DNA of 64,000 bases from Helicobacter pylori_CU (GCF_000259235.1 NC_017733.1:682001-746000); one strand, 5' to 3'. Counted from the stretch's first letter, positions 50,849 to 60,059 are shown. The notes: generated by a model from the letters alone, not told the origin. Numbers and translations are program-made.

Positions 50849-52192
50849 TTAAACCTCTTTAGGGGTTTTTAAAGGAGCGTATTGCTTGCTGTATTTATTA
50901 AAGGCTTTTAAGCACTTTCTGGCGTTGAATTTATGATAAAAAAGATTATCAAAATAGGATTTTCTAGGGGGTTTTAATGAAATGTCAGGCTTTTTCGCAT
51001 TTTGAATGGTACTATTGAAAGCATGTTTGTTTAAAGAAACAGGGCAAGGCAAATAAGTAAAATTAGCCACATCATGGTAAGTGGGGTTATTCATAAACAT
51101 ATCCACCGGCTCTACGATTTTAAAACGATCCGTGGCTTCTATAAAGGTTTTAGCGCTCTTAGGCGTGAGATAATAGCCTGCTGTAGTGGCCACATACACG
51201 CTGGTGAGGTAAAAATGCTCTAAAAATAGCGCTTCTTTTTCGCTATCAGCGCGAGATTCCCAAAAGGTCTCTTTGATGTTTGTTTCTTTTGCCAATAAGG
51301 CTTCGTATTTTCCCATGAGATCGTCGTATTTTCCTGTGAGTTCATCGTATTTTCCTGTGAGTTCATCGTATTTTCCTGTGAGTTCATCGTATTTTCCTGT
51401 GAGTTCATCGTATTTTCCTGTGAGTTCATCGTATTTTCCTGTGAGTTCATCGTATTTTTCGGTGAGTTCATCGTATTTTCCTGTGAGTTTCTTATACACT
51501 TCCGTCCGAGCTAAAATATTTCCAATGAAGCGGTTGAGTTTTCTTTTAATTTTTTTAAAAACCACTTGATTAGAAGAGATTTTTTGGGGTGCTATTTTGC
51601 AAGGCTCAGATAGTTCTTTGGGGTCTTGTTGCGTTTCAATAATAGAGTCTTGTTGCGCATCTTGTGCGGGATTGGGGGGGGGGGTAACTTCATAATTTTC
51701 AATAGGCGTTTTTTCCATAGGCACTTCAGCCTCTTCAGCCTCTGTATAGATAGGGAGAGCGTGCAAATTGGTTTTATGACCTCCCCAATAATGCCCATAG
51801 AGTCTCACAAAATCAAAAGGGCTTTTCAAGCAATCTTCTAAGGCTTGCATGAAATTAGACTCTAGCGCTACGTCATCTTCTAAAATGACGACCGGTTGGT
51901 TTAATTTAACGCATTCTTTCCATAAAAGATAATGGCTTAAATAGCACCCAAATTCTTGGGGCAATAATTCTTGATAACAATAATCAGAATGGAACCAATC
52001 GGATTTTAACAAACTTGAAGAATCATAAAGCTCTTGAACGAATTTTTCAAAATCTTCGTGTTTAGGGCTAGTAGCGTCAAAGATTTGGAAAACACAGCGG
52101 CCTTTAAACTTTTCATTGGATTCTGAAACGAGTTTTTCAGTATCCAAACGCCTTTGACTTTCTTTTAAAGAAATGATATAAACTTGTGTCAA
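50849..52192 (-). CDS. GT25 LPS glycosyltransferase with internal heptad repeats and C11 tract (beta-1,3-galactosyltransferase-like)
   Basis: A 447-residue family 25 (LgtB/LpsA-type) transferase. The N-domain begins VYIISLKESQRRLD and contains CYLSHYLLWKECV and the acidic VILEDDVALE; the second half is FLEHFYLTSVYVATTAGYYLTPKSAK and EPVDMFM. Between them are a Glu/Pro-rich linker encoded across a C11 tract and nine heptads of the KYDELTG type. I start at TTG 52192 (AGGAG 5 nt upstream), which aligns with the paralogue's start; an ATG at 52213 is possible. Position next to adk and the C-tract match jhp0563, a beta-1,3-galactosyltransferase for type 1 Lewis antigens; the specificity is inferred. 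The gene is in frame, so ON. Confidence 0.88.
   Translation of the reverse strand: MTQVYIISLKESQRRLDTEKLVSESNEKFKGRCVFQIFDATSPKHEDFEKFVQELYDSSSLLKSDWFHSDYCYQELLPQEFGCYLSHYLLWKECVKLNQPVVILEDDVALESNFMQALEDCLKSPFDFVRLYGHYWGGHKTNLHALPIYTEAEEAEVPMEKTPIENYEVTPPPNPAQDAQQDSIIETQQDPKELSEPCKIAPQKISSNQVVFKKIKRKLNRFIGNILARTEVYKKLTGKYDELTEKYDELTGKYDELTGKYDELTGKYDELTGKYDELTGKYDELTGKYDDLMGKYEALLAKETNIKETFWESRADSEKEALFLEHFYLTSVYVATTAGYYLTPKSAKTFIEATDRFKIVEPVDMFMNNPTYHDVANFTYLPCPVSLNKHAFNSTIQNAKKPDISLKPPRKSYFDNLFYHKFNARKCLKAFNKYSKQYAPLKTPKEV
51290..51478 (-). repeat. Nine 21-bp heptad-coding repeats in the GT25 gene
   Basis: Nine consecutive units: seven KYDELT(G/E), then KYDDLMG and KYEALLA. Six KYDELTG units are near-identical at DNA level; variation is confined to the ends. 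The pattern suits a coiled coil or stalk of adjustable length. The same block translates in other frames as open repeats on both strands. Confidence 0.97.
51674..51684 (-). repeat. C11 tract in GT25 coding sequence
   Basis: Eleven C on the coding strand encode part of Thr-Pro-Pro-Pro at about residue 170. Any change not divisible by three truncates the protein before the heptads, so the gene is phase-variable and currently ON. Confidence 0.95.
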
Positions 52193-52232
52193 ATGAACTC
52201 CTAAATATGGCATTCTACCATAAAATTTCTTT

Positions 52233-53231
52233 TTAAACCTCTTTAGGGGTTTTTAAAGGAGCGTATTGTCTGCTGTATTTGTGAAAGGCTTTTAAACGCT
52301 TTTTAGCGTTAATGCTGTAGTAGAAAAGATTCTTAAAAGTTGATTTTTTAGGCGGGAGTGGGTAAGATTTCAAGCTCTTTTTTTGGGGCTTTTGAATGGT
52401 GCTGTCTAAAGAATGCTCATTTAAAGAAACAGGGCAAGGCAAATAGGTAAAATTCGCAACATTATGGTAAGTGGGGTTGTTCATAAACATATCCACCGGC
52501 TCTATGATTTTAAAACGATCCGTGGCTTCTATAAAAGTTTTAGCGCCCTTAGGGGTTAAATAATAACTGGCTGTAGAAGCCACATACACGCTGGTGAGAT
52601 AAAAATGCTCTAAAAAAAAGGCTTCTTTTTCATGCGTTGCGTAATAGCTTTTTTGTATTTTTTTGAGAATATAGTGGATGACTTTATGGGTAGAAAGATT
52701 TAAAAATCTAGAAACATCAAAAAATTTTTTAAATTTTTCTAAAATAGGGTTATTTTTAAAAGGATAATCAAAGGGAGGAAATACAAATTCTTTGGGTAAA
52801 ACATGGAATTTTGTCTCGTGGTAATACCAATAGCACCCATAGAGTCTCACAAAATCAAAAGGGCTTTTCAAGCAATCTTCTAAGGCTTGCATGAAATTAG
52901 ATTCTAGCGCTACGTCATCTTCTAAAATAACGACCGGTTGATCTAATTTGACGCATTCTTTCCACAAAAGATAATGGCTTAAATAACACCCCAATTCAGG
53001 CAAAGTCAAACCAGCACCAACATAAGAATGATACCAATCAGATTGCAATAAACTTTGAGCGTCATAAAGCTCTTGAAGTAATTTTTCAAAATCTTCATGT
53101 TTAGGGCTAATAGCGTCAAAGATTTGAAAAACACAACTGCCTTCAAATTTTTCATTGGATTCTAAAACGAGTTTTTCAGTATCCAAACGCCTTTGACTTT
53201 CTTTTAAAGAAATGATATAGACACCAATCAC
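52233..53231 (-). CDS. GT25 LPS glycosyltransferase paralogue
   Basis: A 332-residue family 25 transferase closely similar to its neighbour at both ends: the same IISLKESQRRLDTEKLV start, the LEDDVALESNF block, FLEHFYLTSVYVA and the PLKTPKEV end. It lacks the C tract and the heptads; a different 60-residue middle (PILEKFKKFFDVSRFLNL ... YYATHEKE) takes their place. The start codon is GTG. The pair corresponds to the adjacent jhp0562/jhp0563 arrangement, where 26695 is recalled to have a single gene. The role is probably LPS O-chain galactose or glucose addition affecting Lewis antigens. Confidence 0.85.
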   Translation of the reverse strand: MIGVYIISLKESQRRLDTEKLVLESNEKFEGSCVFQIFDAISPKHEDFEKLLQELYDAQSLLQSDWYHSYVGAGLTLPELGCYLSHYLLWKECVKLDQPVVILEDDVALESNFMQALEDCLKSPFDFVRLYGCYWYYHETKFHVLPKEFVFPPFDYPFKNNPILEKFKKFFDVSRFLNLSTHKVIHYILKKIQKSYYATHEKEAFFLEHFYLTSVYVASTASYYLTPKGAKTFIEATDRFKIIEPVDMFMNNPTYHNVANFTYLPCPVSLNEHSLDSTIQKPQKKSLKSYPLPPKKSTFKNLFYYSINAKKRLKAFHKYSRQYAPLKTPKEV

Positions 53232-53255
53232 AGCTCATTCTCTTTGGAACGCATT

Positions 53256-53831
53256 TTAATTCGCAAAAGACAAAATATATTTTTGCATTTCATTCACGAT
53301 TTCTTCAATGCTTCTTTCGCCATTGATGATTTTATGCAAATGTTTAGTCTTGTAGAAATTTTGGATTGCAACTAAAGGGTCTAAAAACACCCGCATGCGG
53401 TTATGAAACACCTTTTCATTATCATCAGCCCCCCTAGAGCGCCCTAAAACCCTTTCTTTAGCGGTGTTTTCACTCACTTTTACTTCAATCACGCTTTTTA
53501 AGATCACTTCGTTTTGAGCGTTCAATTCCTTATCCAAAGCCTGCATTTGTTCCACACTCCTGGGATAGCCATCAATTAAAATAATCCCTTTTTCAGAGCT
53601 TTTAATCGCTGAAAGGATCGTTTCTACCACAATCTCTAAAGGCACTAATTCGCCTTGAGAAGTGAATTTCTCAATCAATAAGCCTCGCTCGGTCTTTTTA
53701 GCGCTCTCAGCCCTGAGTAAATCCCCGGTAGAAAAATGAGCGATTGTTTCGCTGTTATTCTTAGCGATAAGCTCTGCATCAGTGGTTTTACCACTCCCTG
53801 GGGCTCCAATAATCAAAAATAGCTGTTTCAT
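53256..53831 (-). CDS. adk: Adenylate kinase
   Basis: A 191-residue kinase interconverting AMP, ADP and ATP. P-loop GAPGSGKTT (residues 9-17), ATP/AMP motifs STGDLLRAE and IDGYPRS, and the short-lid form GRSRGADDNEKVF. It belongs to the short type lacking the zinc lid. Preceded by AAGGAT; it follows aspS by 11 bp on the same strand. Confidence 0.97.
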   Translation of the reverse strand: MKQLFLIIGAPGSGKTTDAELIAKNNSETIAHFSTGDLLRAESAKKTERGLLIEKFTSQGELVPLEIVVETILSAIKSSEKGIILIDGYPRSVEQMQALDKELNAQNEVILKSVIEVKVSENTAKERVLGRSRGADDNEKVFHNRMRVFLDPLVAIQNFYKTKHLHKIINGERSIEEIVNEMQKYILSFAN

Positions 53832-53842
53832 ATCGTATCCTT

Positions 53843-55582
53843 TTAAATTGGTTTTCTCAAGCGAATGTGTAATTCTCTTAGTTGCTCTTCATTAATGGGG
53901 CTAGGCGCATTCGTCAATAAGCATGAAGCTTTTTGCGTTTTAGGGAAAGCGATCACATCTCTAATGCTGCTAGATTTAGTCATTAGCATGATCAAGCGAT
54001 CAAAGCCTATCGCAAAGCCCCCATGAGGAGGAGCGCCAAACTTTAGCGCTTCCAGTAAAAAGCCAAATTTTTTTTGCGCTTCTTCTTCATGGATATTGAT
54101 TTTTTCAAAGACTTTTTTTTGCATTTCTTCTTTATGAATCCTTATGCTCCCCCCACCAAGCTCCACGCCATTAAGCACCACATCATACGCATGCGCTTCA
54201 ATCTCTTCTATATCTTCGCATTCTATATTTTTAGGCATCGTAAAAGGGTGGTGTGCAGCATGATAGCCGTTTTCGGTTTTTTCAAACATGGGGAAATTGA
54301 CCACCCATAAGAAATTCAAAGCGTCTTTATCAATCAAATCAAGCGTTTCAGCCACCTTCAAGCGCAAGCGTCCCATGTAATCTAGCACGATTTTTTTATC
54401 CCCAGCTCCAAAAAAGACAATATCCCCAACTTGCGCATCAGTCCTTTCTAAAATATTCTTAAGCCCCTTTTCGCTTAAAAATTTAACTAAAGGCCCTTTA
54501 ATCCCATCTTCTTTAATCTGTAAATACGCTAAGCCTTTAGCCCCAAATTGGCGTACAAATTCTTCTAATTCTTTTAAAACGCTGCGGCTAAAAAGCGCAT
54601 CAGCCCCCTTAACGTTCAAAGCCTTAATGCGTTTATTTTTAGGATCTTGCGCGATATTAGAAAAAATAGAATTTGAGCTGTCCACAAAGCAATCCCCCAC
54701 TTCCACTAAAGGCAATTCAAAGCGTAAATCCGGCTTATCGCTCCCGTAATTTTCCATCGCTTCCTTATAAGGCATGCGTTTAAAAGGTTTAGAAATAGTA
54801 TGTCCGATCGCTTTAAAAATCTCTTGCAACAAATCTTCCACCACGCCCATCACATCATTTTCATCGCAAAAACTCATTTCCGCATCAATTTGCGTGAATT
54901 CTGGCTGCCTGTCCGCCCTCAAATCTTCATCTCTAAAGCAACGAGCGATTTGAAAATACCTGTCCATTCCCCCCACCATTAAGAGCTGTTTGAATAATTG
55001 CGGGCTTTGAGGGAGCGCAAAAAATTCGCCCTCATGCACCCTACTTGGCACTAAATAATCCCTAGCCCCCTCAGGCGTGGTTTTAGACAAAATGGGGGTT
55101 TCAATCTCTAAAAAGCCCTTTTGAGCTAGAGTGTTACGAGTAATTAAAGCGACTTCACTGCGCAATTTAAAGATTTCATAAGAATTAGGAGAGCGCAAAT
55201 CCAAATAGCGGTATTTCAAGCGCAAATCTTCATTCACGCTTTTATTGCCAATTTCAATCGGTGGGGTAGCGCTCTTATTTTCAATAATTAACTCTTCTAA
55301 AACGATTTCAATTTTACCCGTTTTTAGTTTAGGGTTTTCTAACCCAGGTCCTCTTAAACGCGCTTTCCCTTTAGCCACTAGCACAAATTCGCTCCTAACC
55401 TCTAAAGCCTTTTCATAAGCCTTAGAGCTAGGATCACAGACGAGTTGCACCAAACCGCTTTTATCCCTTAAATCAATAAAAACCACGCCTCCATGGTCTC
55501 TATAAGTGTTACACCACCCGGCCACTTTGATGATTTTACCCACATCTTTTTCACTAATTTCTGTGCAAAAATGACTTCGCAT
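53843..55582 (-). CDS. aspS: Aspartyl-tRNA synthetase (probably non-discriminating)
   Basis: A 579-residue class IIb synthetase with an N-terminal OB anticodon-binding domain, the bacterial GAD insertion (about 285-405) and the catalytic core: SPQLFKQLLMVGG, FRDEDLRADRQPEFTQID (motif 2) and GFAIGFDRLIMLMT (motif 3). H. pylori lacks AsnRS, so this enzyme must also charge tRNA-Asn for GatCAB correction; that is known for the species, not read from a motif. The ribosome site AAGGGAT precedes the ATG. Confidence 0.96.
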   Translation of the reverse strand: MRSHFCTEISEKDVGKIIKVAGWCNTYRDHGGVVFIDLRDKSGLVQLVCDPSSKAYEKALEVRSEFVLVAKGKARLRGPGLENPKLKTGKIEIVLEELIIENKSATPPIEIGNKSVNEDLRLKYRYLDLRSPNSYEIFKLRSEVALITRNTLAQKGFLEIETPILSKTTPEGARDYLVPSRVHEGEFFALPQSPQLFKQLLMVGGMDRYFQIARCFRDEDLRADRQPEFTQIDAEMSFCDENDVMGVVEDLLQEIFKAIGHTISKPFKRMPYKEAMENYGSDKPDLRFELPLVEVGDCFVDSSNSIFSNIAQDPKNKRIKALNVKGADALFSRSVLKELEEFVRQFGAKGLAYLQIKEDGIKGPLVKFLSEKGLKNILERTDAQVGDIVFFGAGDKKIVLDYMGRLRLKVAETLDLIDKDALNFLWVVNFPMFEKTENGYHAAHHPFTMPKNIECEDIEEIEAHAYDVVLNGVELGGGSIRIHKEEMQKKVFEKINIHEEEAQKKFGFLLEALKFGAPPHGGFAIGFDRLIMLMTKSSSIRDVIAFPKTQKASCLLTNAPSPINEEQLRELHIRLRKPI

Positions 55583-55616
55583 GTTTTATCCCTTTAAATT
55601 AAAACAAAAATTAAAT

Positions 55617-56558
55617 TTATGAAAGCGTTTTTTTAAGCATTTCATGGATTTCAAGAATGTTAGATTTTACCACAAAACCATCCGCTTCTAAAGATTGGGC
55701 TAACTGGCGGTTAGAATCGCTGCTCATGGACGAATTGATAATCACAGGAAGATGCTCAGTTCTATGATCAGCTTTAATGGTTTTTAGCACTTCAAACCCT
55801 GAAATAACGGGCATTTCTAAATCCGTAATAACCACGCCGACTTGTTGGTAATGTTCTTTTTCATACAAATAATCCAACAATTCCCTCCCGTTTGGAAAGG
55901 CTAAATAACGCAATTCTAAAGTTTGAACGATCTTTTCTAAGGTTTTAAGAGCGCTTAGAGAGTCTTCAGCGATTAAAATGAGTTTTTGGCTTTGAATGGC
56001 TTCTATGCAACGCAAAGTCAAATCGTCCAAATCCTTCAAGCTAGGGAAAACATCGCTAATCATTTTTTCCACGTCTAAGATCTGCACCACTCGTTCTTCA
56101 TCAAAACGAGTGATAGCGCTAAGCTTACCCTCTTCATTAATGCCTTGTTTGTCCCCAGCACTAATCTCATTCCAATTTTTATGAATGATCCTTTCAATTT
56201 TTAAAACCTTTAGAGCGATGGAATGGTTAGAAAAATGGCACACGATCACTAAATTATGGTCATCTTTAACGCTGCATTCTTTTAAATCACGGCTCGGATC
56301 ATTGGTGTTATAATGCAACCACCTTTTCACATCCACTAAAGGGATAGACTCACCCCTAACGCTAAGAAACCCAAGCATCACGCCATCGCTCCCTCCAAGA
56401 ATCTCTGTAACCTCCCCGTCATAATGGATAATTTCTCGGATCTTAAAAATATTCATGCCATAAAGTTGGGCGTCTTTTTCTGCATCTAATCTAAAGCACA
56501 GAAATTGTGCTTCGTTGTTTAAGTGCAACGAAGTCGTTTTGTCAATGTCTCTTACCAC
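55617..56558 (-). CDS. cheV2: Chemotaxis coupling protein CheV2
   Basis: A 313-residue protein with an N-terminal CheW-like domain (about 10-165, including FRLDAEKDAQLYGMNIFKIREI and GFLSVRGESIPLVDV) and a C-terminal response-regulator receiver domain (about 185-313). The phospho-acceptor is Asp246 in VVITDLEMPVISG; IAEDSLSALKTL provides the acidic pocket. It links chemoreceptors to CheA and may act as a phosphate sink. H. pylori has three CheV proteins; position identifies this as CheV2 (HP0616). Divergent from ligA. Confidence 0.93.
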   Translation of the reverse strand: MVRDIDKTTSLHLNNEAQFLCFRLDAEKDAQLYGMNIFKIREIIHYDGEVTEILGGSDGVMLGFLSVRGESIPLVDVKRWLHYNTNDPSRDLKECSVKDDHNLVIVCHFSNHSIALKVLKIERIIHKNWNEISAGDKQGINEEGKLSAITRFDEERVVQILDVEKMISDVFPSLKDLDDLTLRCIEAIQSQKLILIAEDSLSALKTLEKIVQTLELRYLAFPNGRELLDYLYEKEHYQQVGVVITDLEMPVISGFEVLKTIKADHRTEHLPVIINSSMSSDSNRQLAQSLEADGFVVKSNILEIHEMLKKTLS

Positions 56559-56591
56559 CTAATTTCCCCTAAAGCCCTATCAAAGATTAAA

Positions 56592-56600
56592 TGTTATAAT
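56592..56600 (+). promoter_or_regulatory. ligA: ligA extended -10 promoter
   Basis: TGT-TATAAT (hexamer 56595-56600) is a consensus extended -10, with the ligA ATG 35 nt downstream. Confidence 0.65.
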
Positions 56601-56635
56601 ACTACCCTAATTTAGTTTAAAAGGTTTTTACAAAA

Positions 56636-58606
56636 ATGATAAAAAGCCAAAAAGAATATTTAGAAAGAATTGAATACTTAAACACCCTATCGCACCATTA
56701 TTACAACCTTGATGAGTCAATCGTAAGCGATGCAGTCTATGATGAACTTTACCAAGAATTAAAAGCTTATGAAGAAAAAAACCCTAATGATATTCAAGCC
56801 AATTCCCCTACCCAAAAAGTGGGGGCTATTACCACCAATTCGTTCAATAAAAACCCCCATTTAATGCGGATGTGGAGCTTAGATGATGTGTTCAATCAAA
56901 GCGAATTGCAAGCGTGGTTGCAACGCATTTTAAAAGTTTATCCTAACGCTTCATTCGTGTGTTCGCCCAAACTTGATGGGGTTTCACTCAATCTTTTGTA
57001 TCAACATGGCAAGCTAGTGAGTGCGACCACTAGGGGTAATGGCTTAGAAGGAGAGCTTGTTACCCACAACGCTAAACATATCGCTAATATCCCCCATTTT
57101 ATCGCTTATGATGGAGAAATAGAAATCAGGGGCGAGGTGATCATTTCTAAAAAGGATTTTGACGCTTTAAACAAAGAGCGCTTAAACGCTAACGAACCCC
57201 TATTCGCTAACCCCAGAAATGCCGCATCAGGGAGTTTGAGGCAGCTTGATAGCGAAATCACTAAAAAGCGTAAATTGCAATTCATTCCTTGGGGCGTGGG
57301 CAAGCATTCTTTAAATTTTCTAAGCTTTAAGGAGTGTTTGGATTTTATCGTCTCGTTAGGTTTTAGCGCTATTCAATATTTAAGCCTAAACAAAAACCAC
57401 CAAGAAATAGAAGAAAATTACCACACCCTGATTAGAGAAAGGGAGGGCTTTTTTGCCCTTTTAGACGGCATGGTGATCGTTGTGAATGAGTTGGATATTC
57501 AAAAGGAGCTAGGCTACACGCAAAAATCCCCTAAATTCGCTTGCGCTTATAAATTCCCGGCTCTAGAAAAACACACCAAAATTGTAGGAGTCATTAACCA
57601 AGTGGGGCGCAGCGGGGCGATCACACCGGTCGCTCTTTTAGAACCTGTAGAAATCGCTGGAGCTATAATTACGAAAGCGACCTTGCACAATTATTCTGAA
57701 ATTGAAAAAAAGAATATCATGCTCAATGATAGGGTGGTTGTCATTAGAAGCGGCGATGTGATCCCTAAAATCATCAAGCCTTTAGAATCTTATAGAGACA
57801 GCTCGCAACATAAAATTGAACGCCCCAAAGTTTGCCCTATATGCTCGCATGAGCTTTTATGCGAAGAGGTTTTTACTTATTGTCAAAACCTTAATTGCCC
57901 AGCAAGATTGAAAGAAAGCTTGATTCATTTCGCTTCTAAGGACGCTTTAAACATTCAAGGCTTGGGCGATAAAGTCATAGAGCAACTTTTTGAAGAAAAA
58001 CTCATTGTTAACGCTCTGGATTTGTATGCTTTAAAATTAGAAGATTTAATGCGGCTAGACAAATTCAAAATTAAAAAAGCTCAAAACCTATTAGACGCTA
58101 TTCAAAAAAGCAAAAACCCTCCCTTATGGCGTTTGATCAACGCTTTAGGGATTGAGCATATTGGTAAGGGAGCGAGTAAAACGCTAGCCAAATACGGCTT
58201 AAATGTGTTAGAAAAAAGCGAAGCCGAGTTTTTGGAAATGGAAGGCTTTGGGGTGGAAATGGCGCATTCTTTAGTTAATTTTTATGCGAGTAATCAGGAA
58301 TTTATCCGATCATTATTTGATTTGTTAAACCCTAAAAGTAGCGATACGGCTGAAGAAAAGCAAAAAAGCTCTTCTGTTTTCAGTGATAAAACGATTGTTT
58401 TAACCGGCACGCTTTCTAAACCACGGCAAGAATACGCTCAAATGTTAGAAAATTTAGGGGCAAAAATTTCTTCAAGCGTGAGCGCTAAAACCGATTTTTT
58501 AATCGTTGGAGAAAACCCCGGCTCAAAACTCGCTCTAGCAAAAAAACATGGCGTGAGCGTTTTGAATGAAGAAGAATTGTTAAAGCGCCTTAAGGAATTG
58601 GATTAA
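56636..58606 (+). CDS. ligA: NAD-dependent DNA ligase
   Basis: A 656-residue replicative ligase. Domains in order: Ia (HHYYNLDESIVSDAVYDELY), adenylation with the nucleotide-acceptor Lys112 (PKLDGVSLNL), OB fold (GRSGAITPVA), a four-Cys zinc finger (CPICSHELLCEE ... YCQNLNCPARL), the HhH region, and a C-terminal BRCT domain (DKTIVLTGTLSKPRQEYAQML). Length is typical (E. coli 671). Confidence 0.98.
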   Translation: MIKSQKEYLERIEYLNTLSHHYYNLDESIVSDAVYDELYQELKAYEEKNPNDIQANSPTQKVGAITTNSFNKNPHLMRMWSLDDVFNQSELQAWLQRILKVYPNASFVCSPKLDGVSLNLLYQHGKLVSATTRGNGLEGELVTHNAKHIANIPHFIAYDGEIEIRGEVIISKKDFDALNKERLNANEPLFANPRNAASGSLRQLDSEITKKRKLQFIPWGVGKHSLNFLSFKECLDFIVSLGFSAIQYLSLNKNHQEIEENYHTLIREREGFFALLDGMVIVVNELDIQKELGYTQKSPKFACAYKFPALEKHTKIVGVINQVGRSGAITPVALLEPVEIAGAIITKATLHNYSEIEKKNIMLNDRVVVIRSGDVIPKIIKPLESYRDSSQHKIERPKVCPICSHELLCEEVFTYCQNLNCPARLKESLIHFASKDALNIQGLGDKVIEQLFEEKLIVNALDLYALKLEDLMRLDKFKIKKAQNLLDAIQKSKNPPLWRLINALGIEHIGKGASKTLAKYGLNVLEKSEAEFLEMEGFGVEMAHSLVNFYASNQEFIRSLFDLLNPKSSDTAEEKQKSSSVFSDKTIVLTGTLSKPRQEYAQMLENLGAKISSSVSAKTDFLIVGENPGSKLALAKKHGVSVLNEEELLKRLKELD

Positions 58607-58730
58607 AATTAAAATCAAATACCTGGTTAAATTCTAAAGAAAAATTCCAATTTTCATTCTTAATGAATTTACTCACAAAATCCTATTTTATAGTAGAATG
58701 CGAAAAATGAAGATATTTTAAGGAACAATG

Positions 58731-59063
58731 ATGGAACACCATAAAGCGCACACAACCATTCAGGCTTTACAAGCCAAACGCAAAAAATTGATAACCGAAT
58801 TAGCCGAATTAGAAGCAGAAATAAAAGTAAGCAGCGAACGAAGGAGCAGTTTTAACATTTCGCTCTCGCCCAGTTTATTAGCTGAAATAGAAGAAATAGA
58901 ATACGAAGAAAAAACAAGTAAAGAGCGAAGAATCAATCACAGCGTTTTACTCTCACCCAGTTTTATGGCTAAAGTGGATGAATACATGAAAGAGAAAGGT
59001 TTTCCTAATCGCTCGCTCCTCTTTGAAAAAGCGTTGGAATTTTATATGCTAAAACACCCATAA
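58731..59063 (+). CDS. Small coiled-coil / ribbon-helix-helix-like protein with internal duplication
   Basis: A 110-residue protein. Residues 1-35 form a charged helix (ALQAKRKKLITELAELEAE, likely coiled coil). Two similar segments follow: residues 36-55 (ERRSSFNISLSPSLLAEI) and 65-84 (ERRINHSVLLSPSFMAKV). The second continues into EKGFPNRSLLFEKALEFYM, matching a ribbon-helix-helix DNA-binding pattern (beta strand, helix, G.pNRS turn, helix). The first copy is a half unit. It may be a small transcriptional regulator or a structural protein. I choose the second of two adjacent ATGs because AAGGA ends 6 nt before it. A -10-like TAGAAT precedes the gene. Confidence 0.75.
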   Translation: MEHHKAHTTIQALQAKRKKLITELAELEAEIKVSSERRSSFNISLSPSLLAEIEEIEYEEKTSKERRINHSVLLSPSFMAKVDEYMKEKGFPNRSLLFEKALEFYMLKHP

Positions 59064-59358
59064 ACCAATAACGGACAAAAAAATAAGAGGATATTTAGGG
59101 TTTTGAGAATAAAAAATCAAAAGCTCCGTTTCTCTTTTAGGGTTTTTTTATTTAAAGATTTGGCTTTGTCTATTTTTGAGAGTTTGGAACGCTTTTTAAA
59201 ATCGTTTCACTCGCTTAGAGCGTGTTTATCAGTAACGCTTTTGGCTCGTTTTAATAAAGATTAGTTAATTTTTTAGTAATACTGCACTCAATAAAACCAT
59301 CATTTGAATATAATAACCCTAAATGGGATTTTAAATCATTTCTATATAAGGGGATTTT
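59064..59358 (+). other. Intergenic region with a candidate promoter
   Basis: No gene is visible in these 295 bp. A TATAAT at 59309-59314 lies 45 nt before the ABC ATPase start, and AAGGGGA precedes that ATG. The rest is AT-rich with no stable hairpin I can identify. Confidence 0.5.
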
Positions 59359-60059
59359 ATGATTTCTAACATCAGCATACACCCAAAAACCATGTTTAAA
59401 AACGCTTTAAATATACAAGATTTTTCTTTTAAAAGTCATACTAGTACAGCCATTATTGGCACAAATGGTGCTGGAAAATCAACGCTTATCAACACTATTC
59501 TAGGCATTAGATCAGACTATAATTTTAAAGCACAAAACAATAATATTCCATACTACGACAATGTTATACCACAACGCAAGCAATTGGGAGTTGTCTCTAA
59601 CCTATTCAACTACCCACCTGGATTAAACGCAAACGACCTTTTTAAATTCTATCAATTTTTTCACAAAAACTGCACTCCAAATCTATTTGAAAAAAATCTT
59701 TTGAATAAAACCTACGAACACCTAAGCGATGGACAAAAACAGTGCTTAAAGATTGATTTAGCTCTTAGCCACCACCCCCAATTAATTATTATGGATGAAC
59801 CAGAAACCAGTTTAGAGCAAAACGCTCTTATAAGACTATCAAATCTCATAAGCTTGCGCAACACCCAACAACTTACAAGTATCATCGCCACTCAGATCTG
59901 ATTGTCTTAGATAGTTGCGAATGGGTATTGTTCCTTAAGAATGGCAACATTGCTCAATACAAACCTTTAAATTCTATATTAAAATCTGTAGCTAAAACTT
60001 TTAACTTTAAAGAAAAACCAACCACAAAAGACTTATTAGCATTACTAAAGGATATTTAA
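59359..60059 (+). pseudogene. ABC transporter ATP-binding protein, frameshifted at the H-loop
   Basis: The first 180 codons contain Walker A (GTNGAGKSTLINT), the signature LSDGQKQC and Walker B (LIIMDEPETSLE). The frame then ends at TSIIATQI just where the H-loop His should be. Reading continues in the -1 frame as HRHSDLIVLDSCEWVLFLKNGNI and ends with LLALLKDI at 60059, overlapping the permease ATG (TAATG). The total is one base short of a multiple of three, so one indel broke it. A lost 10-bp direct repeat (CATCGCCACT) would also restore ATHRHSD; that is speculative. The product lacks the H-loop, so it should be inactive. Confidence 0.85.

Noticed and set aside
51273..51569. Plus-strand open frame with repeated SSYFPV units, and a minus-strand frame (51220-51471) with repeated MNSQENT units
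   Set aside because: Both are alternative-frame readings of the 21-bp heptad array of the GT25 gene; any 21-bp repeat without stops opens several frames. No ribosome site or family match.
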